NCBI RefSeq assembly: GCF_026427595.1
Contig: NZ_CP101527.1
Location: 3,839,001-3,903,000, forward strand
DNA: 64,000 nt
DNA from: Alkalimarinus sediminis
GTDB lineage: Bacteria; Pseudomonadota; Gammaproteobacteria; Pseudomonadales; Oleiphilaceae
Reading direction: 5' to 3'
Shown piece after piece: positions 31,173-40,722 of the stretch. Below the pieces are notes generated by a model that saw only the letters and a list, made by a program, of their open reading frames with translations, was not told where the DNA came from and searched no databases. The first letter of the stretch is position 1; each line of letters opens with the position of its first letter. The translations under genes were made by a program, and so were the position numbers.

Positions 31173-31973
31173 ATGGCAAACAAAAAAGCAAACAGCAAAC
31201 AGCCAACCGTTAGCCGCCGTCAGTTTTTAACTGATAGCGGCCATGCGGCTTGTAGTGTTGGCCTGCTTGGGCTAGGGCTAGGCATGTATGGAGAGCAAAG
31301 TAAAACTCATGCAGCCTTAGCACTACGCCCGCCTGGTGCGTTAATTGAAGATGACTTCCTCGGCGCTTGCGTACGCTGTGGACTCTGTGTAGAGGACTGC
31401 CCTTACGACACATTAAAATTGGCGCGTTTATTTGAGCCCGTGACTACCGGAACGCCATACTTTGATGCGAGGAAAGTGCCATGCGAAATGTGTGACGATA
31501 TTCCCTGTGTTAAAGCCTGTCCAACCGGTGCACTGGATCCAAAACTCACTGATATTGATGATGCCAGAATGGGTGTTGCAGTTCTGATTGATAGAGAGAC
31601 CTGCCTTAATATGCAAGGCTTACGATGCGATGTCTGTTATCGTGTCTGCCCTTTGATAGAAGAGGCAATCACTCTCAATTTAATGCAAAACACTCGCACC
31701 GGGGTTCACGCGATATTTGAGCCGGTGGTACATTCCGATGTATGTACTGGCTGTGGCAAGTGTGAACATGCCTGCGTTCTCGAAGAAGCAGCGATCAAGG
31801 TTATGCCTAGAGAGTTAGCTAAAGGAGAATTAGGGCATCACTACCGCTGGGGCTGGGAAGAGAAAGAAAAGGCGGGAGAATCATTAGTTCCCGACCTTCT
31901 TGATCTACCTAACCGGATGCCAAGTTCCGCTGCTGAAACGCTTGATATTGCCCCTGTTGGAGGTAAAAAATGA
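31173..31973 (+). CDS. napG: NapG, ferredoxin-type quinol dehydrogenase subunit
   Basis: 266 residues with a twin-arginine signal ([10 protein letters not shown]) and four [4Fe-4S] motifs, including [35 protein letters not shown] and [11 protein letters not shown]. With NapH it passes electrons from quinol toward NapC/NapB. The stop overlaps the napH start (ATGA), indicating coupling. Confidence 0.95.
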   Translation: MANKKANSKQPTVSRRQFLTDSGHAACSVGLLGLGLGMYGEQSKTHAALALRPPGALIEDDFLGACVRCGLCVEDCPYDTLKLARLFEPVTTGTPYFDARKVPCEMCDDIPCVKACPTGALDPKLTDIDDARMGVAVLIDRETCLNMQGLRCDVCYRVCPLIEEAITLNLMQNTRTGVHAIFEPVVHSDVCTGCGKCEHACVLEEAAIKVMPRELAKGELGHHYRWGWEEKEKAGESLVPDLLDLPNRMPSSAAETLDIAPVGGKK

Positions 31974-32845
31974 GCCAATCAGCAAACAATACTGCTATCG
32001 GGCAAGATGCAATAGTAGAAAAAGGGTGGTTTAAAACTCATCAGTGGCTGTTAATGCGCAGAGCAACACAACTCTCAATTTTAGGGTTGTTTTTGCTTGG
32101 TCCTTTAGCAGGCATTTGGTGGATTAAAGGCAACCTTAGTGCGAGCTTGTTTCTAGACACCATTCCAATGGCAGACCCGTTTCTGTTGCTACAGACTCTG
32201 TTTACAGGTCACCTGCCAGAAATGACTGCTATTATTGGTGCCGCTATCATCTTTGGTTTCTATTTTTTTGTTGGAGGTCGAGTCTTCTGCTCCTGGGTAT
32301 GCCCGGTTAACATCGTGACCGACAGTGCTGGCTGGCTGCGCCGCCGTTTAGGGCTGCGCAAAAGCACACAGCTTTCTCGTTCACTCAGATATTGGATTTT
32401 AGCAATGTGCCTTATCACACCCCTTTTTACAGGGTATGTGGTGTGGGAGTTAGTTAATCCAGTATCAATGCTACACCGTGGATTGATCTTTGGCATGGGA
32501 ATGGGCTGGACTCTAATAGCTGCCATATTTTTATTTGACTTATTTGTCAGTCGTCGCGGCTGGTGTGGGCATATATGTCCAATGGGTGCGTTTTATAGTT
32601 TAGTTGGTAAGTTTAGCCCTCTAAAAGTAAGCGCCTCTGACCGGTCAAAGTGTAATGACTGCATGGACTGCTACGCAGTTTGCCCTGAGCCACAGGTAAT
32701 AAGACCGGCTCTCAAAGGGGCGGCAAACGGAGTAGGCCCTGTCATTATTGCTTCAGACTGCACTAACTGCGGACGATGTATCGATATTTGCGCTAAAAAT
32801 GTATTTCACTACAGTTCGAGATTTGCCAACAAGGCGGAGAAATAA
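31970..32845 (+). CDS. napH: NapH, membrane quinol dehydrogenase subunit
   Basis: 291 residues with four membrane helices, the conserved CXXXCP motifs after helices 2 and 4 (CSWVCPVN and CGHICPMG) and two [4Fe-4S] clusters near the C-terminus ([12 protein letters not shown] and [11 protein letters not shown]). It is the membrane partner of NapG. Having both NapGH and NapC means two possible routes from the quinol pool. Confidence 0.95.
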   Translation: MSQSANNTAIGQDAIVEKGWFKTHQWLLMRRATQLSILGLFLLGPLAGIWWIKGNLSASLFLDTIPMADPFLLLQTLFTGHLPEMTAIIGAAIIFGFYFFVGGRVFCSWVCPVNIVTDSAGWLRRRLGLRKSTQLSRSLRYWILAMCLITPLFTGYVVWELVNPVSMLHRGLIFGMGMGWTLIAAIFLFDLFVSRRGWCGHICPMGAFYSLVGKFSPLKVSASDRSKCNDCMDCYAVCPEPQVIRPALKGAANGVGPVIIASDCTNCGRCIDICAKNVFHYSSRFANKAEK

Positions 32846-32846
32846 G

Positions 32847-33302
32847 ATGAAAAAACGATTAACGATTGTTGCCTTTGTCAGCTTCCTGGCTAGCATCATT
32901 ACCTTCAATTCAGCTTTGGCTGATATTGGCGGTGTCCAATCACTTCGTGGCTCTCAAGAGCTTGATGCAGATAATACGGCGGAGTCGCTAAAGCGAATCC
33001 CAAGAGATCGCGAGACTTTTGAACGAGATTATCTGCACCAGCCACCACTTATTCCACATCAAATTCGTGGCTACAAAGTTGACCTCAACAGCAACAAGTG
33101 TCTTTCATGCCATAGCTGGCAGAACTATAAAAAGGCAGGTGCAACCAAGATCAGCCTGACTCACTTTGAAACTCGTGATGGTCAGCAGTTGTCGGATGTA
33201 TCACCTCGCCGTTACTTCTGTAACCAGTGCCATGTTCCTCAGGCCGATGCAAAGCCACTAGTGGATAACAGCTTCAACTCAGTGAAGCCACTCGCCAATT
33301 AG
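32847..33302 (+). CDS. napB: NapB, dihaem cytochrome c subunit
   Basis: 151 residues from the ATG at 32847, one base after the napH stop, which gives a proper signal peptide ending ALA; an upstream frame extension into napH is not used. Two haem-binding motifs, CLSCH and CNQCH, and distal His residues are present. It is the electron donor bound to NapA in the periplasm. Confidence 0.95.
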   Translation: MKKRLTIVAFVSFLASIITFNSALADIGGVQSLRGSQELDADNTAESLKRIPRDRETFERDYLHQPPLIPHQIRGYKVDLNSNKCLSCHSWQNYKKAGATKISLTHFETRDGQQLSDVSPRRYFCNQCHVPQADAKPLVDNSFNSVKPLAN

Positions 33303-33335
33303 AGCTGAAGATTAGAGAAAGTGGAGTGCTAAAGT

Positions 33336-33935
33336 ATGGCAAATCAAAATAAAGGTCTGATCGGGCGTTACTGGTCGCTGTTAACGCGCCCAAGCAGCAT
33401 CGCGATGGGCATTATACTGGCCCTTGGTTTTGTAGCCGGTATTGTATTCTGGGGTGGTTTCAACACTGCCCTTGAACTCACCAATACTGAAGAGTTCTGT
33501 ATCAGTTGTCACGAAATGGAAGCGAATGTCTACCAAGAGTACCGGGAGACCATTCACTACAGTAACCGTTCAGGGGTTAGAGCCACATGCCCTGACTGTC
33601 ACGTGCCAAAAGATTGGACTCACAAAATCATCCGCAAAATTGCGGCTAGTAAAGAAGTATGGGGCAAAATCACCGGTCTTATCGATACTCGGGAAAAGTT
33701 TGTTGAGCATCGTAAGAGTATGGCTCTACGTGAGTGGAAGCGCATGAAAGAGAATGATTCTCGCGAATGCCGTAACTGCCACAACTTTGAGTCAATGGAC
33801 TTCAGTGAACAGGGTCGTCGCTCGGTAACGATGCACTCAACCGCACTGGCTTCTGGTGAAAAAACCTGTATCGATTGTCACAAAGGTATTGCTCACGAGC
33901 TACCTGATATGGAAGGCGTGGAGGGCTGGCACTAG
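33336..33935 (+). CDS. napC: NapC, tetrahaem membrane cytochrome c
   Basis: 199 residues of the NapC/NirT family. One N-terminal membrane helix (about 18-40) and four haem-binding motifs (CISCH, CPDCH, CRNCH, CIDCH) are visible. It oxidises quinol and hands electrons to NapB. It is the last of the known nap genes; a 45-residue ORF follows. Confidence 0.95.
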   Translation: MANQNKGLIGRYWSLLTRPSSIAMGIILALGFVAGIVFWGGFNTALELTNTEEFCISCHEMEANVYQEYRETIHYSNRSGVRATCPDCHVPKDWTHKIIRKIAASKEVWGKITGLIDTREKFVEHRKSMALREWKRMKENDSRECRNCHNFESMDFSEQGRRSVTMHSTALASGEKTCIDCHKGIAHELPDMEGVEGWH

Positions 33936-33976
33936 TCATAGTGCCCGCTACACATCACTAGATTAGGAGAGAAAAG

Positions 33977-34114
33977 ATGAGTCCCTTAGAATCGATGATC
34001 TGGACCGTTCTTGGTTATGCAGCCATGCCAACTATTTTTATTGTTGGGTTTGCGATAACCGCAGCGGCTTGCTGCTTTCTACTGGAAGTCACAGGTAATG
34101 GTGATAAACAGTAA
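33977..34114 (+). CDS. 45-residue single-helix membrane protein of the nap operon
   Basis: A short ORF with an excellent ribosome binding site (AGGAGAGAAAAG). It starts MSPLESMIWTVLGYAAMP and has one hydrophobic helix (about residues 7-37) with an adjacent Cys pair (AAACCFLL). It lies 41 bp after napC and before the operon terminator, so it is co-transcribed with nap. It recalls very small Nap-associated proteins described in Vibrio and Shewanella (a TIGR02808-type family, recalled from memory) and is also in the size range of NapE. Function unknown. Confidence 0.7.
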   Translation: MSPLESMIWTVLGYAAMPTIFIVGFAITAAACCFLLEVTGNGDKQ

Positions 34115-34130
34115 CAGCTTACGCTGAAAC

Positions 34131-34163
34131 AAAAAAGGCGAGCTATGGTAGCTCGCCTTTTTT
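34131..34163. terminator. Strong bidirectional terminator after the nap operon
   Basis: A perfect 15-bp stem with a 3-nt loop, from AAAAAAGGCGAGCTA to its complement ending in TTTTTT, lies between the nap operon and the convergent trxA gene. A/T runs on both sides make it work in both directions. Confidence 0.9.
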
Positions 34164-34241
34164 GTTTGCTTTCTAGTCTCCCCCGCCTGCGCGAAGATGA
34201 TTAGATAGTGAATCAAACCTGCCGATACAGGCATCATCACA

Positions 34242-34568
34242 TTAGATGTTGCTATCCAAAAATGCAGTCAACTGCGACTTAGACAGAGCACCCACTTTAG
34301 TTGCATCAACATTACCGTTTTTGAACAGCATTAACGTCGGAATACCGCGAATATTAAATTTTGGTGGAGTCTGCTCGTTTTCATCTATATTCAATTTACA
34401 GATTTTAAGACGCCCTTCATACTCATCAGCGATCTCTTCCAAAACGGGCGCAATCATCTTACATGGCCCACACCACTCTGCCCAGTAGTCCACTAATACT
34501 GCGGTATCAGCATTCAAGACTTCTTCTTCAAAAGAGGCATCGGTTACATTAACAATTTTGTCGCTCAT
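34242..34568 (-). CDS. trxA: Thioredoxin 1
   Basis: 108 residues with the active site WCGPCK (Cys33, Cys36), Asp and cis-Pro positions (RGIPTLMLF) intact. It is the general cytoplasmic disulfide reductant. It diverges from ppx. In many Gammaproteobacteria trxA lies directly upstream of rho; here the nitrate island separates them. Confidence 0.96.
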   Translation of the reverse strand: MSDKIVNVTDASFEEEVLNADTAVLVDYWAEWCGPCKMIAPVLEEIADEYEGRLKICKLNIDENEQTPPKFNIRGIPTLMLFKNGNVDATKVGALSKSQLTAFLDSNI

Positions 34569-34765
34569 TCTGGTTTCCTGATGTTGTGGTCAATAATTTT
34601 AGTAAAGCGTCGAGACAGTCCGCGCTAAAAGAGGGCAATATACACTGATTTGTTAGTGATCTTAATCAAAAATCACCGATAGCAAGTGTCATATTATCCA
34701 CCTTTGGCTTATGATTGCCTTAGATGGTTTCTAATATATAGGTTCAACAGAGGATTTCAAGACAC

Positions 34766-36292
34766 GTGACGTCATTGCACTCTGATAAAAATGCATTAAA
34801 GAATGAAATTCCCGAAACACTCGCCTCTATAGATTTGGGTTCAAACAGCTTCCATATGGTAGTTGGGCGTACTGTTTACGGGGAAATTCGCACGCTAGAC
34901 AAACTCGGTGAAAAAATTCAGCTCGCCGCAGGTTTAGATGATAGAAATTACCTCTCAGAAGAATCACAAGAAAGAGGGCTTGAGTGCTTAAAGCGTTTTG
35001 CACAGCGCCTCCAAGGCATTCCCCCTCACGCAATTCAAGTAGTCGGCACCAATGCACTGCGTGTTGCTAAAAATTCCAGAGACTTTACTCGTAAAGCAGA
35101 AGCCATACTTGGGGCTCCGGTAGAAATCATAGCCGGTCGCGAGGAGGCTCGTTTGGTTTATCTGGGGGTTGCACATACCCTAGCGGATGATGCCGGACGT
35201 AAGCTAGTTATAGATATTGGAGGAGGAAGCACCGAGTTTATCATCGGTGAGCGTTTTGAAACCCAGGCCCTTGAGAGCCTGCACATGGGTTGCGTTTCGT
35301 TTCGTGAGCGTTACTTTAAAGATGGCACGATAACCGAAAAAGGTATGCAAGCGGCCATTGCTCACGCTTCACGAGAGCTACTCAATATTCGTTATCGCTT
35401 TCAGGCGCTAGGTTGGCAAACCAGCATCGGCTCTTCGGGCTCTATCAAAGCCATAGCCTTGTTAGTCGAAAGTCTTGGGTACTCTAAAGATGGCATCACC
35501 GCACAATCACTCAATCAGTTAAAAGCACATGTGATCTCACTCGGCCATATCGATAAGCTACAAGATATTGGCGTTAAAAAAGACAGGCTTTCTATTTTTC
35601 CATCGGGCTTAGCCATTCTATGCGCGTGCTTTGAAGTATTATCTATCGATATTATGACGTTTGCAGACGGGGCTCTAAGAGAAGGTCTGCTCTATGACAT
35701 GATTGGCCGCATTCAACATGAAGATGTTAGAGAGCGCACCATTTCAGCACTGCAAGAGCGCTATATGGTTGACGTACCCCACGCCCAAACCGTCGAGCGA
35801 ACAGCTATGTACGCGTTTCGTCAGGTTCAGCACTACTGGGGGTTAAACGCTGACTTCTTTGCAGACTTACTGCGTTGGTCGAGCCGGCTTCATGAAATTG
35901 GTCTTGCCATCTCGCATACCCAATACCACAAACACGGCGCCTATCTTATCAAGTACTCTGATTTATCTGGATTCTCAAACCAACTACAACAGGCAATAGC
36001 CACACTCATACGCAGCCATCGCCGAAAACTCAACCCTGATATCTTTTCTAGTTATACAGATGAGCAAGCCAAGCCACTTATCCGGCTCGCTATACTGCTG
36101 AGATTAGCCGTGGCATTAAATAGAAGCCGAGACAGCGGCAAATCCACCACCTTTAAGATTGATGCCGACGCCGATGCCCTGAGTGTTGAGTTTGAGCCGG
36201 GCTGGTTGGAGCAACACCCCCTAACCCGAGATGATCTCAGAAGCGAAGCTGATCAGCTAAAAGCCATTGGCTACACGTTTAGCATTTCTTAA
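34766..36292 (+). CDS. ppx: Exopolyphosphatase (Ppx/GppA family)
   Basis: 508 residues with a GTG start. The N-terminal ASKHA phosphatase domain begins SIDLGSNSFHMVV, with the second phosphate-binding loop VIDIGGGSTEFI. A C-terminal HD-like helical domain completes the full-length Ppx layout. It releases phosphate from polyphosphate. It is divergent from trxA, as in Pseudomonas. Confidence 0.93.
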   Translation: MTSLHSDKNALKNEIPETLASIDLGSNSFHMVVGRTVYGEIRTLDKLGEKIQLAAGLDDRNYLSEESQERGLECLKRFAQRLQGIPPHAIQVVGTNALRVAKNSRDFTRKAEAILGAPVEIIAGREEARLVYLGVAHTLADDAGRKLVIDIGGGSTEFIIGERFETQALESLHMGCVSFRERYFKDGTITEKGMQAAIAHASRELLNIRYRFQALGWQTSIGSSGSIKAIALLVESLGYSKDGITAQSLNQLKAHVISLGHIDKLQDIGVKKDRLSIFPSGLAILCACFEVLSIDIMTFADGALREGLLYDMIGRIQHEDVRERTISALQERYMVDVPHAQTVERTAMYAFRQVQHYWGLNADFFADLLRWSSRLHEIGLAISHTQYHKHGAYLIKYSDLSGFSNQLQQAIATLIRSHRRKLNPDIFSSYTDEQAKPLIRLAILLRLAVALNRSRDSGKSTTFKIDADADALSVEFEPGWLEQHPLTRDDLRSEADQLKAIGYTFSIS

Positions 36293-36389
36293 CCCGGTCG
36301 TCACAACCTGAGATGCTCAGGCGGACATACGCCTGACACCATATCACCTTCGACCTGAGCAAGCACCATTCACCATTCACCTTCCACCT

Positions 36390-36470
36390 AAGAGCAAGCA
36401 CTAGACAGCACTTGCTCTTAGACAGCACTTGCTCTTAGACAGCACTTGCTCTTCGACAGCACTTGCTCCT
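36390..36470. repeat. Four tandem 17-bp repeats with an inverted half-unit
   Basis: Unit AGACAGCACTTGCTCTT is present at 36403-36419, 36420-36436, 36437-36453 and, slightly diverged, 36454-36470. An inverted half-unit AAGAGCAAG at 36390 can pair with CTTGCTCTT in the first copy. It lies in the 295-bp gap between ppx and the coiled-coil membrane protein gene. The rest of the gap holds a second gagcaagcac copy near 36356 and no ORF. Confidence 0.8.
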
Positions 36471-36587
36471 AAGTGGTCCTGTACTATAATTGATCAGTAT
36501 TACAGCAATATAGAAAGGCTGGAGCACTAACAGCAGCTGTCTTCTGCATTAGCATCTCAAAACTTCAACTTAGGTTTAACCCTGAAA

Positions 36588-37928
36588 ATGAACGTTAAGA
36601 GTTTAATCAGCAGGAGAACACTCACTAGGTGCAAGCGCACCTTCGTTGGAGCTTGGTTAGCTAGTCTCTATATAATCTGCGTTTCCGCGGTTATCTATTC
36701 GCTGAGTTCCTTTCAAATTCAAAACAGACTTGCCTCAATCCCCAAAGGTAATATCGAAAATGGGGAGATATTTATTGATCATCAATGCAAACTGCCTGAA
36801 TCTGCTTATAGCGAAGCTGAGGGCTCTACTAACTCCCCATTAGACTCAGTCATTACGCTCTCCTGCATTCCACTCAGCGACCCTAAAAAAATCGAATACT
36901 ACACCTTTGGCGATATCCTCCCCACCATTGAACAAAACAACTTAATTAACTCAAAAATTAATACCGCAAAAGAGGTTGATAAAGCACTCAAAGAACTGAT
37001 AGATAAAACCACTCGAAACATAAAAAACCAGCAAGCCATCGAGGCTAAACTGCTAGCAGAGATCAATGCCAAGATCGCTGAAATCCGGAAAAAAGACCTT
37101 TCTGGTCACATAGCAGAAACCAGAAAATCTAGCGAGAGCATCAGTAAGCCACTGGCACAAAAAATTGAAGATATTAAAAACACCACATCTATCGATAAAC
37201 ATAAGTCAGATGACGAACTAAATATCCTCAAAATAGCGGATGAGGCTAATAAACAACGGCTAGAGGAAGTGCTCAACATCCTTAAAATTGCAGCTGAAGC
37301 CAATAGTCAAAAAATCGAAGAGGAGGTCCATTTTTTAAGAGTGGCCGCAGATGAAAATAGCCAGAAAGTAAACAATGAACTCTCCACCATCAGAACAGCA
37401 AACGTCGAGAATATTAATAAATTGCAGTCTCTATTAGAGGCTAAAGCTGAACTTCTCAGCACCAATCATGTTTTCGCTGACATCCTGTCGAATATAGAGT
37501 ACTACGAAAGTTTCTTTGAGTGGGTCAGTAAGCTGCTTGGAACACCCCCTTTTTGGGCGCTGCCAAAGTCGATTCTCACCTTACTTTTAGTCTTATCCAC
37601 AGGAGTTTTAGGCAGCATTATTTTTGTCACTGTTGAGTTCTTGAAAGAGCCTGAATACCACATTCAAAACCTCACCATGTATCTGTTCAGGCCTTTTCTT
37701 GGCATGATTCTAGCGCTATCCATGTACGTAATGCTCAAGGCAGGTCAGTTCACGTTTGTAGATGACAGCAACCAAAACCTTTCACCATTTTTGGTGTCAT
37801 TCTTGGGCATTATCTCCGGCATGTTAGCAGAGGAGGCCTATCATAGATTGACCAAAACGGGTGGTGCGATGATTAATGGTAAATCTAATGGAGACCAACC
37901 AACAACTCAAAAAGGGAGTCTGAAATGA
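36588..37928 (+). CDS. Unrecognised membrane protein with 18-residue coiled-coil repeats
   Basis: 446 residues and no family I recognise. One membrane helix lies near the N-terminus (about 19-41). A long charged region follows, rich in Lys, Glu and Ile, likely coiled coil (130-290). It contains four 18-residue repeats around 210-281 (pattern LNILKIAxEANxQKxEEE). Three C-terminal membrane helices (about 322-350, 366-387 and 400-420) end in a short polar tail. The region between the first helix and the coil has Cys residues and may be periplasmic. Its stop overlaps the start of a small secreted protein. It looks AT-richer than its neighbours. Confidence 0.7.
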   Translation: MNVKSLISRRTLTRCKRTFVGAWLASLYIICVSAVIYSLSSFQIQNRLASIPKGNIENGEIFIDHQCKLPESAYSEAEGSTNSPLDSVITLSCIPLSDPKKIEYYTFGDILPTIEQNNLINSKINTAKEVDKALKELIDKTTRNIKNQQAIEAKLLAEINAKIAEIRKKDLSGHIAETRKSSESISKPLAQKIEDIKNTTSIDKHKSDDELNILKIADEANKQRLEEVLNILKIAAEANSQKIEEEVHFLRVAADENSQKVNNELSTIRTANVENINKLQSLLEAKAELLSTNHVFADILSNIEYYESFFEWVSKLLGTPPFWALPKSILTLLLVLSTGVLGSIIFVTVEFLKEPEYHIQNLTMYLFRPFLGMILALSMYVMLKAGQFTFVDDSNQNLSPFLVSFLGIISGMLAEEAYHRLTKTGGAMINGKSNGDQPTTQKGSLK

Positions 37929-38071
37929 AACAACTACTATTGATAGCCTTACTGACGCTGTTTGCTGCAGAGGTATCGGCAGGTTGTCGATTTGAAGGCG
38001 AAGAGTACCCCGTTGGCACCATAAAGGGGCCTCTCATTTGTGGAAGTGATGGTTATTGGCGCCCTAAGTAG
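37925..38071 (+). CDS. 48-residue secreted protein coupled to the coiled-coil gene
   Basis: A short ORF whose ATG overlaps the previous stop (ATGA). A clear signal peptide (MKQLLLIALLTLFAAEVSAG) is followed by a 28-residue mature part with two Cys (GCRFEGEEYPVGTIKG and ICGSDGYW), probably disulfide bonded. The CxxxGxxYxxG pattern resembles small DUF1496-type periplasmic proteins, which I state with caution. Its coupling to the upstream membrane protein suggests a joint function. Confidence 0.65.
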   Translation: MKQLLLIALLTLFAAEVSAGCRFEGEEYPVGTIKGPLICGSDGYWRPK

Positions 38072-38108
38072 CAGCCTGAGTAAGAATAGCAATGCGACTT
38101 AAAAACAG

Positions 38109-38771
38109 TCATCCACTCTGGCAAGGCAAATAGATTGGCGAGTGACCACTCTCCCAAGGGGTGTATTTCTGCATAATCTGATTAAAGAGCGTAGACGTTA
38201 AAAGCTGCTCTAGCCATACTTGCAATGCCGTATAGGGTGTTTGCCGAAACCAGTTAATATCAACATGTGCAAACTGACGAACGAACGGCATAATAGCCAC
38301 ATCTGTCACTGACAACTGATTGCCTGATAAGAATGGCTGAGTTTGGAGTCGCTGATCCAAACCAACAAGAAACTGCTCACCCTGCAAACGATAGTGTGCT
38401 TCTGAGTGCTCAGGGTAGCGGTCTGCGTATTTATAGCGATCTAAATATCCTTTAAATTCACCATCGTTTTGGTCAATCAAACTAACCGTATCTTCACTCA
38501 ATTCAGCGTTGTGCTGCATTAGCCAATCATCCGGGTCATGCTGGGCTAATGCCCAGTAGATAATGTCTCTGCTCTCGTCAATAACTCTGCCATCAGGCAA
38601 TAGTAGTACAGGGACGGTGCCTTTAGCAGAAACCGCTAACATTTCGGCGGGTTTATTCTTTAGGACAATCTCTCGAAGCTCAACCTCAACGCCACTATAA
38701 CTCAGCGCCATGCGTGCTCGCATCGCATAGGGGCAGCGACGAAAAGAGTAAAGAATAGGCAACGCGCTCAC
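38109..38771 (-). CDS. Glutathione S-transferase family protein
   Basis: 220 residues. A thioredoxin-fold N-terminal domain has FRRCPYAMRARMAL and the cis-Pro segment KGTVPVLLL, with ES in the glutathione-contact position (VIDESRDII), followed by an all-helical C-terminal domain. The Cys in the active-site position points to a thiol-transferase or beta/omega-class activity. Its start overlaps the stop of the ABC-F gene by 4 bp, so the two are co-translated. Confidence 0.85.
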   Translation of the reverse strand: MSALPILYSFRRCPYAMRARMALSYSGVEVELREIVLKNKPAEMLAVSAKGTVPVLLLPDGRVIDESRDIIYWALAQHDPDDWLMQHNAELSEDTVSLIDQNDGEFKGYLDRYKYADRYPEHSEAHYRLQGEQFLVGLDQRLQTQPFLSGNQLSVTDVAIMPFVRQFAHVDINWFRQTPYTALQVWLEQLLTSTLFNQIMQKYTPWESGHSPIYLPCQSG

Positions 38772-40684
38772 ACGCCCTCTTGAGCCTGAAGGGCTTCGAT
38801 CTGCTCACTAACATCACACCAACTAAGCTCTGTCTCCTCAAGCTCAGCTTTGTATGCAGCCTGCTGTTGCAACAACTCTTTTAAGCGGTTTTTTTGTGCG
38901 TCTGTATAGATATCTGGATCGCCCAATAGTGTTTCCACTTCCTCTAGAGCATGTTGCAGTCGATCAATCGCTTTTTCATCTTTTTCTAGCTGCTTGCGTA
39001 GCGGGCTAATACGCTTTCTCGCCTCTGCCGCTAAACGCTTGCGCTCTTTTTTATCTTCAGACGACTCGTTATCTGAGTTACCGACCGTTTTTGATGAGGA
39101 TTGATCAGACTGCTTTTGATACTCCAACAACCACTTTTCATAGGAGGGCAAGTCACCGTCAAACGGTTCAACTCTGCCATCGGCTACCAGCAGAAACTCT
39201 TCGACTGTGTTTTTCAACAAATGACGGTCGTGCGAGACTACAATAACAGCCCCTTCAAACCCTTGTAGCGCGACAGTCAAGGCATGGCGCATTTCAAGAT
39301 CAAGGTGGTTAGTCGGCTCATCGAGCAGTAACAAGTTTGGCTTTTGCCATGCAATAATCGCCAACGCCAAACGTGCCTTTTCACCCCCAGAAAAGGTAGT
39401 AATGTCTCCAAATGCGTCATCGCCATGAAAACCAAAACCACCTAAGAAATTTCGGATTGACTGCTCTGATTCGGTTGGTGAAAGTCGCTGAATATGGGTG
39501 ACAGGTGTCGCTTTAGGATCTAGCGCTTCGAGTTGATGTTGGGCAAAGTAACCAATCGCTAAATGCTCACCACAAACCCTCTCACCAGATAGCGGTGGAA
39601 GATCGTTAACAAAGGCTTTGATTAGAGTAGATTTACCTGCCCCATTCGGCCCCAGAAGTCCAACTCGCGTCCCGGGGTGTATACTTAGGGTTACATCATT
39701 CAGGATTGTTTTATCCCCATACCCTACGGCTACTTTCTTTAGATTGAGCAGCGGATCTGACATTTTATCTGAACAGGGGAACTCAAAATGAAACGGCGAA
39801 TCAACATGTGCCGCTGCTATTTTTTCCATCCGCTCAAGTTCTTTTAAACGGCTCTGAGCTTGCTTTGCTTTAGTCGCTTTAGCACGAAAGCGGCGAACAA
39901 AGTCTTCTATCTCAGAAATGCGTTGCTGCTGCTTTTCAAAGTTTGCTTGCTGTTGGGCAAGGCGTTCAGCTCTCTGCCTTTCAAAATCGGAGTAGCTGCC
40001 AGTATAGTAATTGAGTTTTTTATTCTCAAAGTGCAGTACATGACTGGCAACACTATCAATAAAGTCACGGTCGTGCGAGATAAACAGCAACGTGCCCTGG
40101 TACTGTTTTAACCAACGTTCAAGCCAAAGCGTAGCATCAAGATCCAAGTGGTTAGTCGGCTCATCCAACAATAAAAGGTCAGAAGGACACATCAACGCCT
40201 GAGCCAGATTCAAACGAATCCGCCACCCTCCTGAGAAATCACTCACTGGGCGATTCATATCTTGCTGCGAAAAGCTAAGACCATGAAGTAGCTGCTCCGC
40301 TTTAACGTTGACATTGTAGCCATCAATGGCATCAAGTTGACCGTGGATCTGAGCCATTTTACTATGATCATCTGCAGCCTCTGCTTGAGCTAAAGCTGAT
40401 TGTAGTTGGCGCAATTCTTTGTGCCCATCTATCACATGTTCGATAGCGGTACGATCAATATTATCGACTTCTTGCTGCATATGGGCGATTCGGCATTGAC
40501 CAGGCAGCGTTAGCTCCCCCTCATCCGCTTGCAGTTCACCCAGAATCAATTTAAACAGACTGGTTTTACCAGAACCATTGGCACCCACAATGGCCACACG
40601 GCGTCCAGCATGGATGGTCACTTCAACTTGGTCTAGCAGCGTATTACCGCCACGTAGTAGACTTAACGCTTCAATATTTAACAT
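38768..40684 (-). CDS. ABC-F family ATPase (YheS-like)
   Basis: 638 residues from MLNIEALSLLRGG; the frame runs further up, but this start matches the family length (E. coli YheS 637). It has two ATP-binding cassettes with Walker A (GANGSGKTSLF and GPNGAGKSTLI) and signatures SGGWRIRLNLAQ and SGGEKARLALAI, a linker between them, and a charged C-terminal coiled coil. There are no membrane segments, so it acts on ribosomes rather than as a transporter. It is divergent from the TIGR02444 gene. Confidence 0.92.
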   Translation of the reverse strand: MLNIEALSLLRGGNTLLDQVEVTIHAGRRVAIVGANGSGKTSLFKLILGELQADEGELTLPGQCRIAHMQQEVDNIDRTAIEHVIDGHKELRQLQSALAQAEAADDHSKMAQIHGQLDAIDGYNVNVKAEQLLHGLSFSQQDMNRPVSDFSGGWRIRLNLAQALMCPSDLLLLDEPTNHLDLDATLWLERWLKQYQGTLLFISHDRDFIDSVASHVLHFENKKLNYYTGSYSDFERQRAERLAQQQANFEKQQQRISEIEDFVRRFRAKATKAKQAQSRLKELERMEKIAAAHVDSPFHFEFPCSDKMSDPLLNLKKVAVGYGDKTILNDVTLSIHPGTRVGLLGPNGAGKSTLIKAFVNDLPPLSGERVCGEHLAIGYFAQHQLEALDPKATPVTHIQRLSPTESEQSIRNFLGGFGFHGDDAFGDITTFSGGEKARLALAIIAWQKPNLLLLDEPTNHLDLEMRHALTVALQGFEGAVIVVSHDRHLLKNTVEEFLLVADGRVEPFDGDLPSYEKWLLEYQKQSDQSSSKTVGNSDNESSEDKKERKRLAAEARKRISPLRKQLEKDEKAIDRLQHALEEVETLLGDPDIYTDAQKNRLKELLQQQAAYKAELEETELSWCDVSEQIEALQAQEGV

Positions 40685-40722
40685 GGGCGGCATTCTACCT
40701 CGACCGCAGGATAAACAAAACC

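Noticed and set aside
34177-34200. Second REP-like element near trxA
   Set aside because: Only a loose ccccgcctgcgcg resemblance; the pairing is poor.
36390-36470. CRISPR array
   Set aside because: Units are contiguous with no spacers and only 17 bp long; no cas genes in the window.
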